Shown piece by piece: positions 26,750 to 37,863 of a stretch of 64,000 nt of DNA. The position numbers and the translations under genes are program-made. The stretch is from Manis javanica. Lineage: Eukaryota > Chordata > Mammalia > Pholidota > Manidae. Within the stretch, counting starts at the first letter, position 1, and every line of letters starts with the position of its first letter. The DNA lies in NCBI RefSeq assembly GCF_040802235.1, contig NC_133169.1:42415034-42479033 (forward strand), given 5' to 3'. A model generated the notes under the pieces. That model did not search any database. It was not told the DNA's origin and worked only from the letters and a program-made list of their open reading frames with translations.

Positions 26750-28229
26750 TTTTAACTTGAAATTTAAAAATAAATAACTATGAAAGAAAATATCTAATTA
26801 ATGAATATTTGAATTTATTCAATATCTTATAATTCTAAATAGAATGTTTTGGAGACAAATGTACAAACGATAAAAAACAAAGACTCCAAACAATTTAATG
26901 CAATGGTTAATTACTTAAGGAGTAGATCACTACTTAATTCTGATATATTTCAGGCTTCAAAGACCCATAAATATAATAAATTTCTTAATTCCCACATCAA
27001 ATTCCCTGGAAACAAATGGCATATAAAGTCAGAATCATAGTCCTATAAGCACAGTTTGGTTTACTTACCTTCTGGTTTCCTATCCTGTCACTTTCTTGCC
27101 TACTGACATTGACCCACAGTTTTATGAAATGGATTAAACTAGTTCATTTATCCAAGTTGTAATACAACTGGCTACAAATTGAACATTTTGCTATTCTAAA
27201 ATTACATAAATGCCATCATACTTTCAAAAACCAGCTTTCTGACTAACATAATTTTTAAAAGGATTAAAAAATAGATGATGATTAGTGGTAAAAACGGAAA
27301 TACAATAAAAATAAATAAATACATGAGTACTATGATCCTCTTAAAATATTGAGTATTTATCATGACTGATCTAATCCAAAACTACTCAAATATCAAATAT
27401 TAGTATTATCATAAAAATGGGCAGATGCTTATAAATATAAAAATTGTAAATATTCCATTTATTCATTTGAGAATAATAATTTTTTATGTCCTTATAAACT
27501 TGTATGACAGTTCTGTACAAAGATATAAGTATTATACTATGTAACACAGCATGTTTCAAAAAAAATTAGCTAACTGTAAAAAAAGGCTTCCTACTCCCTA
27601 CCACAAATTACACCTGGCAGCTAGGTAAATCTTCCCCAAAAAGGTGGTGTTGAAGAAGGGTGGTGATTCTGAGGAAAGGTAAGCAGAAGTCCTCTAAGTA
27701 TTTTTCCATAGGTTCAGTAGCCCAAATAATAGGACTAACCTAAAGTTAAAGAAGAAAATTTGACAATTCATTCTGTAATAGATATAGCTTAAAAAATTAT
27801 ATTCATAATTTCAACAAAACCCAAACTTTAACTACTATATCTGATCTTAGAGCATACCATTATACACTCCTGAGTTCCTTCTTCATGGTGTAACTTTCCT
27901 TTACAAAGTTCACTTATCACAAAGCTTAATAACACTTCCTAAGACTTTCCCACATTACATGTATTCTGGAAAAAATTAAAAATTAGTTTCATCAGTCACT
28001 GAAAATTACAAAATAATTTACACTGGAAAAAACACTTTTGAATAGAATATAATTCTGATTATGCCATTTTCAAGCATGTAAATTTCAGTTCCTCAAAATC
28101 TGTGTACAACAGTACACCTCTAGATTCACAATGAAATTGGGTAGGTGATTAAAGCCATTCCAACAGTTCTTTAAAAGACAGCATATAAATTACAAAATGT
28201 ATATGTAAGTGAACATATGTAAATCATCT
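26750..28229. other. AT-rich DNA, one weak exon candidate
   Basis: No transposon or gene is evident apart from a weak minus-strand exon-like segment at 27614-27668, discussed under findings. Confidence 0.35.
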
Positions 28230-28520
28230 CTTTTGACCCATTAATTCCCAGGCTTGGAAATTCTTCCTGGCAAGCTAATAGGAAAAAAAATAGCTATACA
28301 CCCAAGACATTCACTGCAGCATTATAATAATGAAAAATTAGAAATGACCAACAAAAGTGAGGCAATGATCTAAATTATGACAAATATGATCTATATGAAA
28401 AAGTTTCTAGTAATATAATGTGAAAAAAGTAAATTGAAGTATATATACTTATTATAGAGGCACAAATAGTACATGAATGAAATAGAAGAAGAAAATATGG
28501 ACTACAAATATTTTCTTTTA
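28230..28520 (+). repeat. Ancient L1 3' fragment
   Basis: Blocks such as 'acccaagacattcactgcag' and 'aaaaattagaaatgacca' place this in the 3' part of ORF2 in an old L1. Confidence 0.5.
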
Positions 28521-28959
28521 CAATTTCCCTCAAATTCCTAGAATAGGATTTGTTAAAACAATTTACTGTAAAAAAAATAAGACTATGTTTCTTATAGAAT
28601 GTACCAATAATTACATTAAATAACTTTACAAATTAAAGTTTATGACAGTATACTTTTTCTAAATTCAAACTTATCAGTAAGATTTCACACATAAAAGAAA
28701 TGGGCCTGTTTTTACAGTCACTGATATATTAGGGGTTGTTGAAAATTAAAGTATGAATTGGGATAAAGTAGTAATTTTGCTATGGTATCATTTATTCATT
28801 AACTATTCATTTTTAAACAGTACAACATAAAAATTGAGTAAACACTGTGGGATATAAAAGTACCTTAAATTTTTAAGGCATTGATAATCTGGACCACAGG
28901 AGTTTGTGATTTTATGATTCTTAATTTTTCTACAACCCCTCATTGTTCCTCACATGTCA

Positions 28960-29075
28960 TTGTGCCCTCTTAAACTAGACTGTAAATTCCAAAATATCAG
29001 GAACTGTGCTTTGTATTTTTCATGTGTCCTTTTGCATAACAAAAATCTGAGCAATAAATACTTGCTAACTGATGA
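28960..29075 (+). repeat. L2 3' end
   Basis: 'tagactgtaaattccaaaa', then 'caggaactgtgctttgta', and 'gagcaataaatacttgcta' is the conserved 3' end of L2. Confidence 0.7.
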
Positions 29076-30587
29076 AATCTGATTGAGTAATGTTGGAATT
29101 TCTGAGCCTGGAAATTTCTGGATGTACCTCTTTTGAAAATTAATTATTTGAATTAATTTAAATTGCTTCTCTGCTTTCTGCTAAATCAACTCAGCCATCA
29201 TGTGTTATTATGTCAGAATCCCAATCTTTAAAAATGTCCCTGACTCTACAACTGCTCACTTTGTCATGGGATCCACCCCACCCTTGCTTGATTAATCAAC
29301 AGGATGAACATTTGTCAAGTATGATGACCTACAGGTTACAAATCAATATTCTGCTGAATATCAAAACAGCAGCATATTTATATTTTTAAAATGAATTAAC
29401 CACAGTAATACATAGTTTACTTGAGCTAAAATGTAGAAAACTCAAAAGAAAATAATACCATGATATTGCTGCTTATTAATCAATGTGACATATTTAGGTT
29501 TCTGAAACTATGAAATTCAGGCTAAAAGTTTCCTAAATTCAATAAACTCTTTTGAGTAAAGATTAACAGAGTATGAGAGAGATTAAGGATGGTGGCATGA
29601 GAGGTGAGACAGGCCTCCTCCCAAAACCACATATAATATGAAAATATAATTAATATAACTAATCCTGGAAGAGCAACAGGAAAGAAGGCTGCACCAGACT
29701 GCACACACCTGGAGAAAAGAACAGACCTCTAGGAACAGGGTAAAGTACCAAAGCCGTGTTCCAGCCAGATCCAAGCCCTTCCCCCACCCCAACTCATGGG
29801 CAGAAGGAAGAGAAATTGAGCAGGGAGGGAAGTGGAGGCCTGGGACTGCAGAACACCCAGCCCTGGAGATCTGCTCTTTGAGCATGAACCTATATTGCAT
29901 GGTGTTCTGGAGATTAGTGGGGTTGGAAAGCTAAAACAGGTGAATACCTGGAGGGACTGAGATTCCAGCTGCTTTTGGAAAACAGGGATCCACCTCTGGC
30001 TGCTCTGGGACAAAAGAAAGGTGGGTAGTCTGAGAGGTTTCCTAAGAGTGAATGGGGTGAAAAAAGGGCAAGGATTGCTCAGAGCTTACTGCTCAGGAGA
30101 AAGGAAAGGGGGACAAAATTGTTCAGGTGAACTAGTACGAGAAGGTTGGAAACTTTCAGAACCTTCAGGCACTCCACTGTTGGTCAGTGCACACCGGCTC
30201 ACAAAACAGCAACCCCAGCCCTCAGGGAAGGCCAGCAAGAGGGAAGCCCTGCCTATGGAAGCTAAAAATGCAAAGCACAGAGGCTTACACCTCTGTTCTT
30301 GGCCCACTGGTTCTGGCAGTGAAGACAGGCACTGCAGCCAGGAAGCAGGAAACAGCTCCTTTGGCCCAACAGGCAGTAGTACCAATCCCCTGTGACACTG
30401 ATATCGCTACAGGGACTGAGAAGCACAAGAAAGTAGAGCTTCTTGGCACTAGAGGTCACCACCTACAAATATGAAACATCAAAGGAACCTGGTTCAACAT
30501 AAAATCCCATGAACACCAGAAAGAGGACCAAGTGAAACTGAACTCTACAATCTCCCTGAAACACGTTTTAAAATAAAAATCATAAAC

Positions 30588-31490
30588 ATGCTCATGGAGG
30601 TAAAGAAACATATTCAAGAACTAAGGGAAGAATTCTGGAAGGAGATTCAATCATTACAGAACACAGTATCAGAAATGAAATATACAATTGAGGGATTTAA
30701 AAACAGATTAGATAAAGTGTAGGAGATGGAAAATGGAAAAGAAATTAGAGAAGAGGAATACAAAGGAGCTGAGGCACAGGGAGAAAAAAGGATCTCTAAG
30801 AATGACAAAATACTGAGAAAACTGTGTGACCAATCCAAACAGAACAATATTCACATTATAGGGGTACCAGAAAGAGAGAAAAAGGGTAAGTGTCACTGAG
30901 GAGGTAATTGCTGAAAACTTCCCCAATCTGGGGAACGAGATAGTTTCTCAGGACATTGGGGTAGACATATCTTCCAACACAAAGATCCAAGGAAGACAAC
31001 ATCAAGACATACAATAATTAAAATGGCAAAGATCAAGGATAAAGACAGACTTCTAAAAGCAGCTAGAGAGAGTAAAAAGATCACATACAAAGGAAAACCC
31101 ATCAGGCTGTCATCATATTTCTCAACAGAAACATTACAGGCCAGAAGGGAGTGTCATGATACATTCAATGCAATGAGGCAGAAGGGGCTCAAACTATGAA
31201 TACTCTCCCCAGCAAGACTATCATTTAAATTTGAAGTGGGGATTAAATAATTTTGAGACAATCAAAAGCTGAGAGAATTTACCTGCCACAAACTACCTCT
31301 ACAATACATTTTGGAGGGACTACTATAGATGGAAGTATTCCTAAGGCTAAATAGCTCTCACCAGGGGAAATAAAACCACAGCAAAGTAGAACAACTAATG
31401 ACTAAGATGCAAAATCAAATCAACTATCCACAAGATCAATCAAGGGATAGGGAAAGAGTACAGAATATGATAACGAATATATAAAGAACA
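30588..31490 (+). pseudogene. L1 ORF1 remnant (RNA-binding chaperone)
   Basis: ORF1 of L1 encodes a trimeric coiled-coil RNA-binding protein that coats L1 RNA. Here the coiled-coil part is recognisable in the lysine/glutamate-rich stretch from about 30588, but a TAG lies in frame near 30720, and further disruptions follow. The RNA-binding and C-terminal part lies around 30900-31350. It cannot make a full ORF1 protein. Confidence 0.6.
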
Positions 31491-31630
31491 GGGAGGGAAG
31501 GGAAAGGAGAAGAAAAAAGAAGAACCTTTAGGTTGTGTTTGTAATAGCATACAAAGTGAGTTATATTAGAGTGTGAGATAGTAAGGGAATTACCCTTGAA
31601 CCTTTGGTAACCACGAATCTAAAGTCTGCA

Positions 31631-34600
31631 ATGGCAATAAGTACATACCTACTGAAAATCACCCTAAATGTAAATGGTCTGAATGCACCAATCCAAAGAC
31701 ATAGAGTCACTGAAAGGATAAAAAAACAAGACCTGTCTATATGCTGCTTACAAGAGACTCACTTCAAACCCAAAGACATACACAGACTTAAAGAAAAGGG
31801 ATAGAAAAAGATATTTCATGCAACTAACAGGGAGAAAAAGGCAGGAGTTGCAGTACTTGTAACACAAAACTTGGACTTCAAAACAAAGAAAGTAACAAGA
31901 GACAAAGAAGGACATTACATAATGATAAAGGTTTCAGTGCAACAAGAGGATATAACTATTAAAACTATGCACCCAACACAGGATCACATACATATGTTAA
32001 AAAATACTAACAGAATTAAAGGGGGAAATAGAATGCAATGCATTCATTATAGGAGACTTCAACACTCCACTCACTCCAAAGGACAGGTCAACCAACCAGA
32101 AGATAAGTAAGGAGACAGAGACACTGAACAATGTATTAGAACAGATGGACCAAATGGACATGCACAGAAGACTCCATCCAAAAAAACAGGATACACATTC
32201 TTCTCAAGTGCACATGGATCATTTTCTATAATAGATCACATGCTAGGCTACAAAAAGAGGCTCAGTAAATATAAAAAGATTGAAATTGTACCAACCAGCT
32301 TCTCAGATCACAAAGGTATGAAACTAGAAATAAATTACACAAAGAAAATGAAAAAGCCCACAAACACATGGAGGCTTAATAACATGCCCCTAAATAATCA
32401 ATGGATCAATAACCAAATAACAACAGGTATCAAGCAATATATGGGGACCAATGATAACAATAATTCAACACTGCAAAATCTGGGAAGTATATTGCAATAC
32501 AGGCCTACCTGATGAAAGAATAACAATCCCAAATGAACAGTCTAAACTCACAATTAATGTAACTAGAAAAGGAAGAACAAATGAGGCCCAAAGTCCATAG
32601 AAGGAGGGCCATATAAAGATTAGAGCAGAAATGAATAAAATCAAGAATAAAACAATTGAAAGAATCAATGAAAGTATGAGATGGTTTTTCAAGAAAATAA
32701 ACAAAATAGATAAACCCCTAGGCAAACTTATCAAGAAAAAAGGAGTCTAAACACATAAAGCGAGTCAGAAATAAGAAAGGAGAAATCATGAAGGACACCA
32801 CAGAAATACAAAGAATGATGAAAGAAAACCATGAAAAATTATATGCTAACAAACTGGATAACCTAGAAGAAATGGAAAACTTTCTAGAAAAAGTACAACC
32901 TTCCAAGGCTAACCCAGGAAGAAATAGAAAATCTGAACACACCAATTACCAGTAAGGAAACTGAAGTGGTAATCAAAAAACTACCCAAGAACAAATCTCC
33001 TGGACATGATGGTTTCAGTGCTGAATTTAATCAAACATTTAGTGAAGACCTAATACCCATCCCCTTTAAAGTTTTCCAAACAGTAGAAGAGGGGGTAATA
33101 TTCCCAAACTCATTATACAAGGCCAACATCACTCTAATACCAAAACCAGGCAAAGACCCCATAAAAAAAGAAAATTAGAGACCAATGTCCCTGATGAACA
33201 TAGATGCAAAAATACTCAACAAAATATCAGCAAACCAAATTCAAAAGTACATCAAAAAGATCATCCATCATGAACAAGTAGGATTCATCCCAGAGATGCA
33301 AGGTTGGCACAACATTCGAAAATCCAACAACACCATCCACCACATCAACAAAAAGAAGGACAAAAACCACATGATCTTCTCCATAGATGCTGAAAAAACA
33401 TTCAACACAATTCAACATCCAGTCATGATAAAAACTCTCAACAAATTGGGTATAGAGGGCAAGCACCTCAACATAATAAAGGTCATACAGATGAAAACCC
33501 ACAGCTAGCATTATAGTTTACAGGGAGAAGCTGAAAGTTTTTCCTTTAAGATCAGGAACAAGACAAGGGTGCCCACTCTCTCCACTTTTATTCAACATAG
33601 ATCTGGAGTTCTAGGCCATGGCAATCAGACAACACAAAGAAATAAAAGGCACCCAGATTGGCAAGGAAGAAATTAAATTATCCCTGTTTGGGGATGACAT
33701 GATATTGTACATAAAAAACCCTAAAGAATCCACTCCAGAACTATTAGATCTAATATCTGAATTCAGCAGTGTTGCCTGATAGAAAATTAATACACAGAAA
33801 TCTGTTGCATTCCTATACACTAATGATGAACTAGCAGAAATAGAAATCAGGAAAAGAATTCCATTCACATTTGTATCAAAAATAATAAAATACCTAGGAA
33901 TAAACCTAACCATGGAAGTGAAAGGCCTATACTCTGAAAACTATATGACACCCATGAGAGAAATTAAAGAAGATACTAATAAATGGAAACACTCATGGAT
34001 AGGATAAATTAATATTGTCAAAATGGCCATTCTGCCTAAAGTAATCTATAGATTCAATGCAATTCCTATCAAAATACCAAAGGCATTCCTCAATGAACTA
34101 AAGCAAATAGTTCTAAAATTCATCTGGAACCACAAAAGAGCCCAAATAGCCAAAACAATCATGAGAAGGAAGAATAAAGTGGGGGAATTATGCTCCCTGA
34201 CTTCAAGCTCTACTACAAAGCCACAGTAATCAAAACAATTTGGCACTGGCACAAGAACAGAGCCATAGATGAATGGAACAGTCTAGAGAGCCCAAATATA
34301 AACCCAAACATATATTTTCAATTAATATACAATAAAGGAGCAATGGATATACACTGGGAAAATGAGAGCCTCTTCAACAGCTGTTGTTGGCAAACCTGGA
34401 CAGCTATATGCAAGAGAATGAAACTGAATTATTGTCTAACAACATACACAAAAGTAAACTCAAAATGTATAAAAGCCATGTATGTAAGTCATGAAGCCAC
34501 AAAACTCCAAGGAGGAAACATAGGCAAAAGTCTCTTGAATACATACATGAGCAACTTTCTCCTGAACACATCTCCTCGGGCAATGGAAACAAAATAAAAA

Positions 34601-35312
34601 CCAACAAATGGGACTACATCATGCTAAAAAGCTTCTGTACAGCAAAGGACACTATCAGCAGAACAAAAAGACATCCTACAGTATGGGAGAATATATTTGT
34701 AATGACATATCTGACAAGGGGTTAACATCCAAAATCTATAAAGAACTCATATGCCTCAACACCCAAAAAGCAAATAACCATATTAAAAAGAGGGTGGAGG
34801 ATATAAACAGACAATTCTCCAGAGAAGTAATTCAGATGGTCAGGGAAATACAAATTAAAACCACAATGAGATATCACCTTACACCAGTTAGGATGGCCAA
34901 CATAGAAAATAATAAGAACAACGAATGCTGGTGAGGATGTGGAGAAAGAGAAACCCTCCTACACACTGCTGGTGGTAATGTAAACTAGTTCAATGATTGT
35001 GGAAAGCAGTATGGAGGTTCCTCAAAAAACTGAAAATGGAAATAGTATTTGACCCAGGAATTCTACTCCTAGGAATTTACCCTAAGAATGCAGGAGCCCA
35101 GTGTGAAAAAGACATATGCCCCCTATGTTTATCACAGCACTATTCGCAATAGCCAAGAAATGGAAGCAACCTAAGTGTCCATCAGTAGATGAATGAATAA
35201 AGAAGATGTGGTACATATACACAATGGAGTACTGTTCACCCATAGGAAGAAAACAAATCCTACCATTTGCAACAACATAGATAGAGCTAGAGGGTATTAG
35301 CTTCAGAGAAAT
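31631..35312 (+). pseudogene. L1 ORF2 remnant (endonuclease/reverse transcriptase)
   Basis: ORF2 of L1 encodes an APE-type endonuclease and reverse transcriptase. The start near 31631 is followed by the endonuclease hallmarks 'NVNGL' and 'QETHF'. The polymerase box reads FGDD rather than FADD in the plus-strand reading near 33685-33700, and the C-terminal 'RYHLTPVR' block is at about 34870. At least eight frame breaks or stops separate the surviving pieces. Confidence 0.8.
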
Positions 35313-35765
35313 CTCTGCCCTACAAGGCATGACTTGAACAGAATCATGAAGCTCCTCAGTGACAGGTGGGAAAGACCAGCAGCATGACCTGAACCAGAGT
35401 AACTGACCCATCCCAAAAAAGATGATGATTTCATATTTTAAATCCTGTAGGTTCAGAAAGAAGGAAGATTTTTAGCCAAAGAGATATAAAATTTAAGTGG
35501 AACTTCCAAGGGGGCTTCTTAAAAAGAGGGTAAAGCTCCTCTTTCGCCTCTCCATCCACCTGCTTTAAGACTGTGATGGCTGGAAATCTAGCAACTATCT
35601 AGGAACATGAAGCAGAGATGCACCATAAGGAATACGGTGCCGTAACACAGAAGGACCTGACCTTCAGACTTCTTTCTACATGAAAGAAATAAACTTCTCA
35701 CTTACTTAAGCTACTGTGTTATTTGGGGTTTCTTCTCTTTTATATACAGCCAAACCTGACCCGAA
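35313..35765 (+). repeat. MaLR/ERVL-type LTR-like sequence
   Basis: The last part ('aataaacttctcacttactt', 'aagctactgtgttatttgg', 'ggtttcttc') resembles the 3' end of an ERVL-MaLR or similar ancient LTR. The left end coincides with the abrupt L1 break. Family and boundaries are uncertain. Confidence 0.4.
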
Positions 35766-36599
35766 GTTATAAATAAAATAAAGATGAATACCTGAAAAAC
35801 AGTGATGCATCAGAAGTTGTTTTAAAGCTTATTCTTTGGAAGCCAGTAATGTGATGGGTATTATAATGAAGAAGGTACAAGGACATAAAAAGAGATCAAA
35901 GGAAAATAAATAGTTGTCTTTAATATATAAATTCAAGCTTCTAATGAGACAATTGGTGTAAAAAAACTGAACATGGTACTGAACACTGCAAAGCTTAAGG
36001 TAGGTCTTTGTGTCACCTAGTTTCAGATAAAACCAGGGAAGCATTTAACATTCCAATATATACAAACAGTAATATTTCCTTTCCTTTCCTCTTCTAATAA
36101 ATACCAGTAACCAAATACATATTCTTAGAATAAAACACAGGTACAGTAAAGACCAGCAATTGTTAACTTCATGTCAATAGTGGGTAGAAAAGAAAATTTA
36201 ACATAACAACTCTACCTTCCCTAATCTACAAATTCCCACCTTCAGAAAAAAAATTATCGGAGGAAAATTATAATAAAAATATAATCAAGTTCTGAACTTC
36301 CTAGAAATCAAAAATAGATCTATACCCAGTTAAATATAAAGTTAAAATAAAGGTCTCTATCCAGCTCCCAATATGTGACAGACTGAAAAAATTTAATAAA
36401 GAATGGCAATTTTTTTCTGGTCCTAGATTTTTAAAAAGTGCTCGTCACTGCAATGATGGCAAGTAACATATTACACAATGTGTTTCAAGTTGTTTTATAA
36501 AAATTCAGATCATCCAATCTAGAATCATTATGACGTTTTAAGAAATAATATAAATCATAGGCTTTTAGAAGTAATTCTAATTTGACTAAAGTTAATCAC
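35766..36599. other. AT-rich DNA, nothing recognised
   Basis: No gene or repeat that I can name. Confidence 0.35.
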
Positions 36600-36760
36600 T
36601 GCTAAATATTCAGCTCTCTGGTTCCCCAAAGGCAAAGCCATGTTTTATTCAGCTTTGTATCTCCACCACCTGACAAACAAGCATAACCACCTGGCACATA
36701 GTAGGTACTCATTAAATATTTTTTGTATCAAGCAGTGTCTTTACAAACAACTAGTAAATA
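36600..36760 (+). repeat. L2 3' end
   Basis: The order 'gttttattcagctttgtat', 'ccacctggcacatagtagg', 'tactcattaaatatttttt' is that of an L2 3' terminus. Confidence 0.7.
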
Positions 36761-36770
36761 CTTGCTATTA

Positions 36771-37100
36771 AACAGAAGGAACAAAATAGCAGTAGACTCA
36801 TGGACACCAAGAAGGGACTAGTGGTTACCAAAGGGAAGGAACTGGGGAAGATGGGTGGGAAGGGAGAAGGGGATGAAAAGGTACTGTAATTCACAATCAC
36901 AATATAGGTAGGTCACGGGGATGGTAGTACAGTACAGAGAACAATTGACTCTAATTTCTACTATGATGATAGTGACTGCAATAGAGGGGGTGAGGACTTG
37001 ATAATATAGGGGGATGTTGAACCACTGTGTATTTTAAACCATCATAAGACTGTATATTAATACTTTATTATAAAAATAAAATAAATAAAAAATAAAAAAT
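36771..37100 (+). repeat. L1 3' UTR fragment with A-rich tail
   Basis: The segment begins 'aacagaaggaacaaaatagc', matching the L1 3' UTR start seen in the element at 19255, and ends in A-rich simple sequence (37070-37100). It may be the displaced 3' end of the L1 at 29572-35312 or an independent truncated insertion. Confidence 0.75.
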
Positions 37101-37354
37101 ATTTGCTTGATTAAATCTGCCCACCACTTTTTAAATGATTATAGTTACTAACAGTATTATAAACATTTATGTATGTTTTCCTGAATATGTTCTATTCTTT
37201 TAACTATTATTAAATTAAGTAAATCAATTTTCTTGACTTATATTTTAGTAAATAATTTTAGGATGTGTTCCTACTGAATTTAATTTACTAGGTTCAGTTA
37301 ATTCAATGTATTATACCCCCTTTCAGCATTAATTTCACCTTCTGTTTAGATATA

Positions 37355-37359
37355 GTGCC
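37355..37359. repeat. 5' target site duplication of the provirus
   Basis: GTGCC immediately precedes the 5' LTR and is repeated at 45383-45387 directly after the 3' LTR. Confidence 0.85.
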
Positions 37360-37553
37360 TGTTGGCAGCCGCGCTCAGAAAATAGCGCCCAATGCAGGGC
37401 AGCCGGAAGGCCCTGAACTTCCTAATGACAAATCATCCCACACCACTAAACTACATGCTAATTGCGCCTTGGCATAAGGACCAATGAGACCCACCAAATG
37501 GTTATGCTAATAAGGCATATGGAGCCGCACCAACCAGGTCAGAGCATGAGAAC

Positions 37554-37560
37554 TATATAA
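37554..37560 (+). promoter_or_regulatory. LTR TATA box
   Basis: TATATAA about 67 bp upstream of the AATAAA signal; the transcription start should lie roughly 25-30 bp downstream. The same box occurs in the 3' LTR at 45243-45249. Confidence 0.8.
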
Positions 37561-37620
37561 GCAAGCCTCTCCTTCCCCTCTGGGTCCTGCCCAACTCATT
37601 TGTTTCACAAAGAGCTGAAG

Positions 37621-37626
37621 AATAAA
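37621..37626 (+). terminator. LTR polyadenylation signal
   Basis: AATAAA followed within 40 bp by a TG-rich element. In the 3' LTR the equivalent at 45310-45315 would end the viral transcript. Confidence 0.75.
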
Positions 37627-37695
37627 GCTTTCTGCAGAAGAATCCTGCTGTTGTTGCATGCTGTTCTTGCCGGCGAGGACAGGGCATGCGACAAG

Positions 37696-37713
37696 TGGTG
37701 CCGAATCCCGGGA
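37696..37713 (+). other. Primer binding site, tRNA-Phe
   Basis: TGG starts two bases after the LTR. The 18 bases match the complement of the tRNA-Phe 3' end at 17 positions; the single difference is T for A at position 11. Most betaretroviruses use tRNA-Lys; tRNA-Phe is used by the IAP group and by HERV-F. Confidence 0.8.
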
Positions 37714-37796
37714 ACCAGAACATCACCGGCACAGGGAGGACCCTTCAGACATCTGGAGAGGATTCAGAACTGCAGGTCAGAAGAAAGCCCGGAGGG

Positions 37797-37802
37797 GTAA
37801 GT
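37797..37802 (+). promoter_or_regulatory. Putative major splice donor
   Basis: G|GTAAGT between primer site and gag is a near-perfect donor. Together with the acceptor at 42865 it would give a single-spliced env mRNA. Confidence 0.6.
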
Positions 37803-37863
37803 TCCGAGAGGCCCCTGCTTTTTAGGATGATGGTTGATGGTTCTCTGTAAATAAGGAGGCACC

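Larger units (their letters stand above)
29572..35312 (+). mobile_element. Near-full-length but decayed L1, plus strand
   Basis: The element starts with a G-rich 5' UTR (about 29572-30585), continues through an ORF1 remnant (about 30588-31490) and an ORF2 remnant that begins near 31631 with endonuclease text, passes through reverse transcriptase pieces (32966-33178, 33185-33508, 34023-34229, 34190-34597, 34608-34934) and stops near 35312, just short of the ORF2 end. All frames carry stops or indels. The expected 3' UTR appears only after about 1.46 kb of unrelated DNA, at 36771. Confidence 0.9.
37360..37693 (+). repeat. 5' LTR of the provirus
   Basis: 334 bp, TG...CA ends. CCAAT at 37481-37485, TATATAA at 37554-37560, AATAAA at 37621-37626 followed by GT-rich sequence, so promoter, R and polyadenylation signals are in the expected order. 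It differs from the 3' LTR at 37372, 37414 and 37687 only. It is too short to hold a superantigen-type gene. Confidence 0.95.

Noticed and set aside
27541-27672. Plus-strand exon with acceptor before 27621 and donor at about 27679
   Set aside because: All three frames contain stops.
37360-37693. Superantigen-type gene in the LTR
   Set aside because: The LTR is only 334 bp and its longest frames lack any such similarity.
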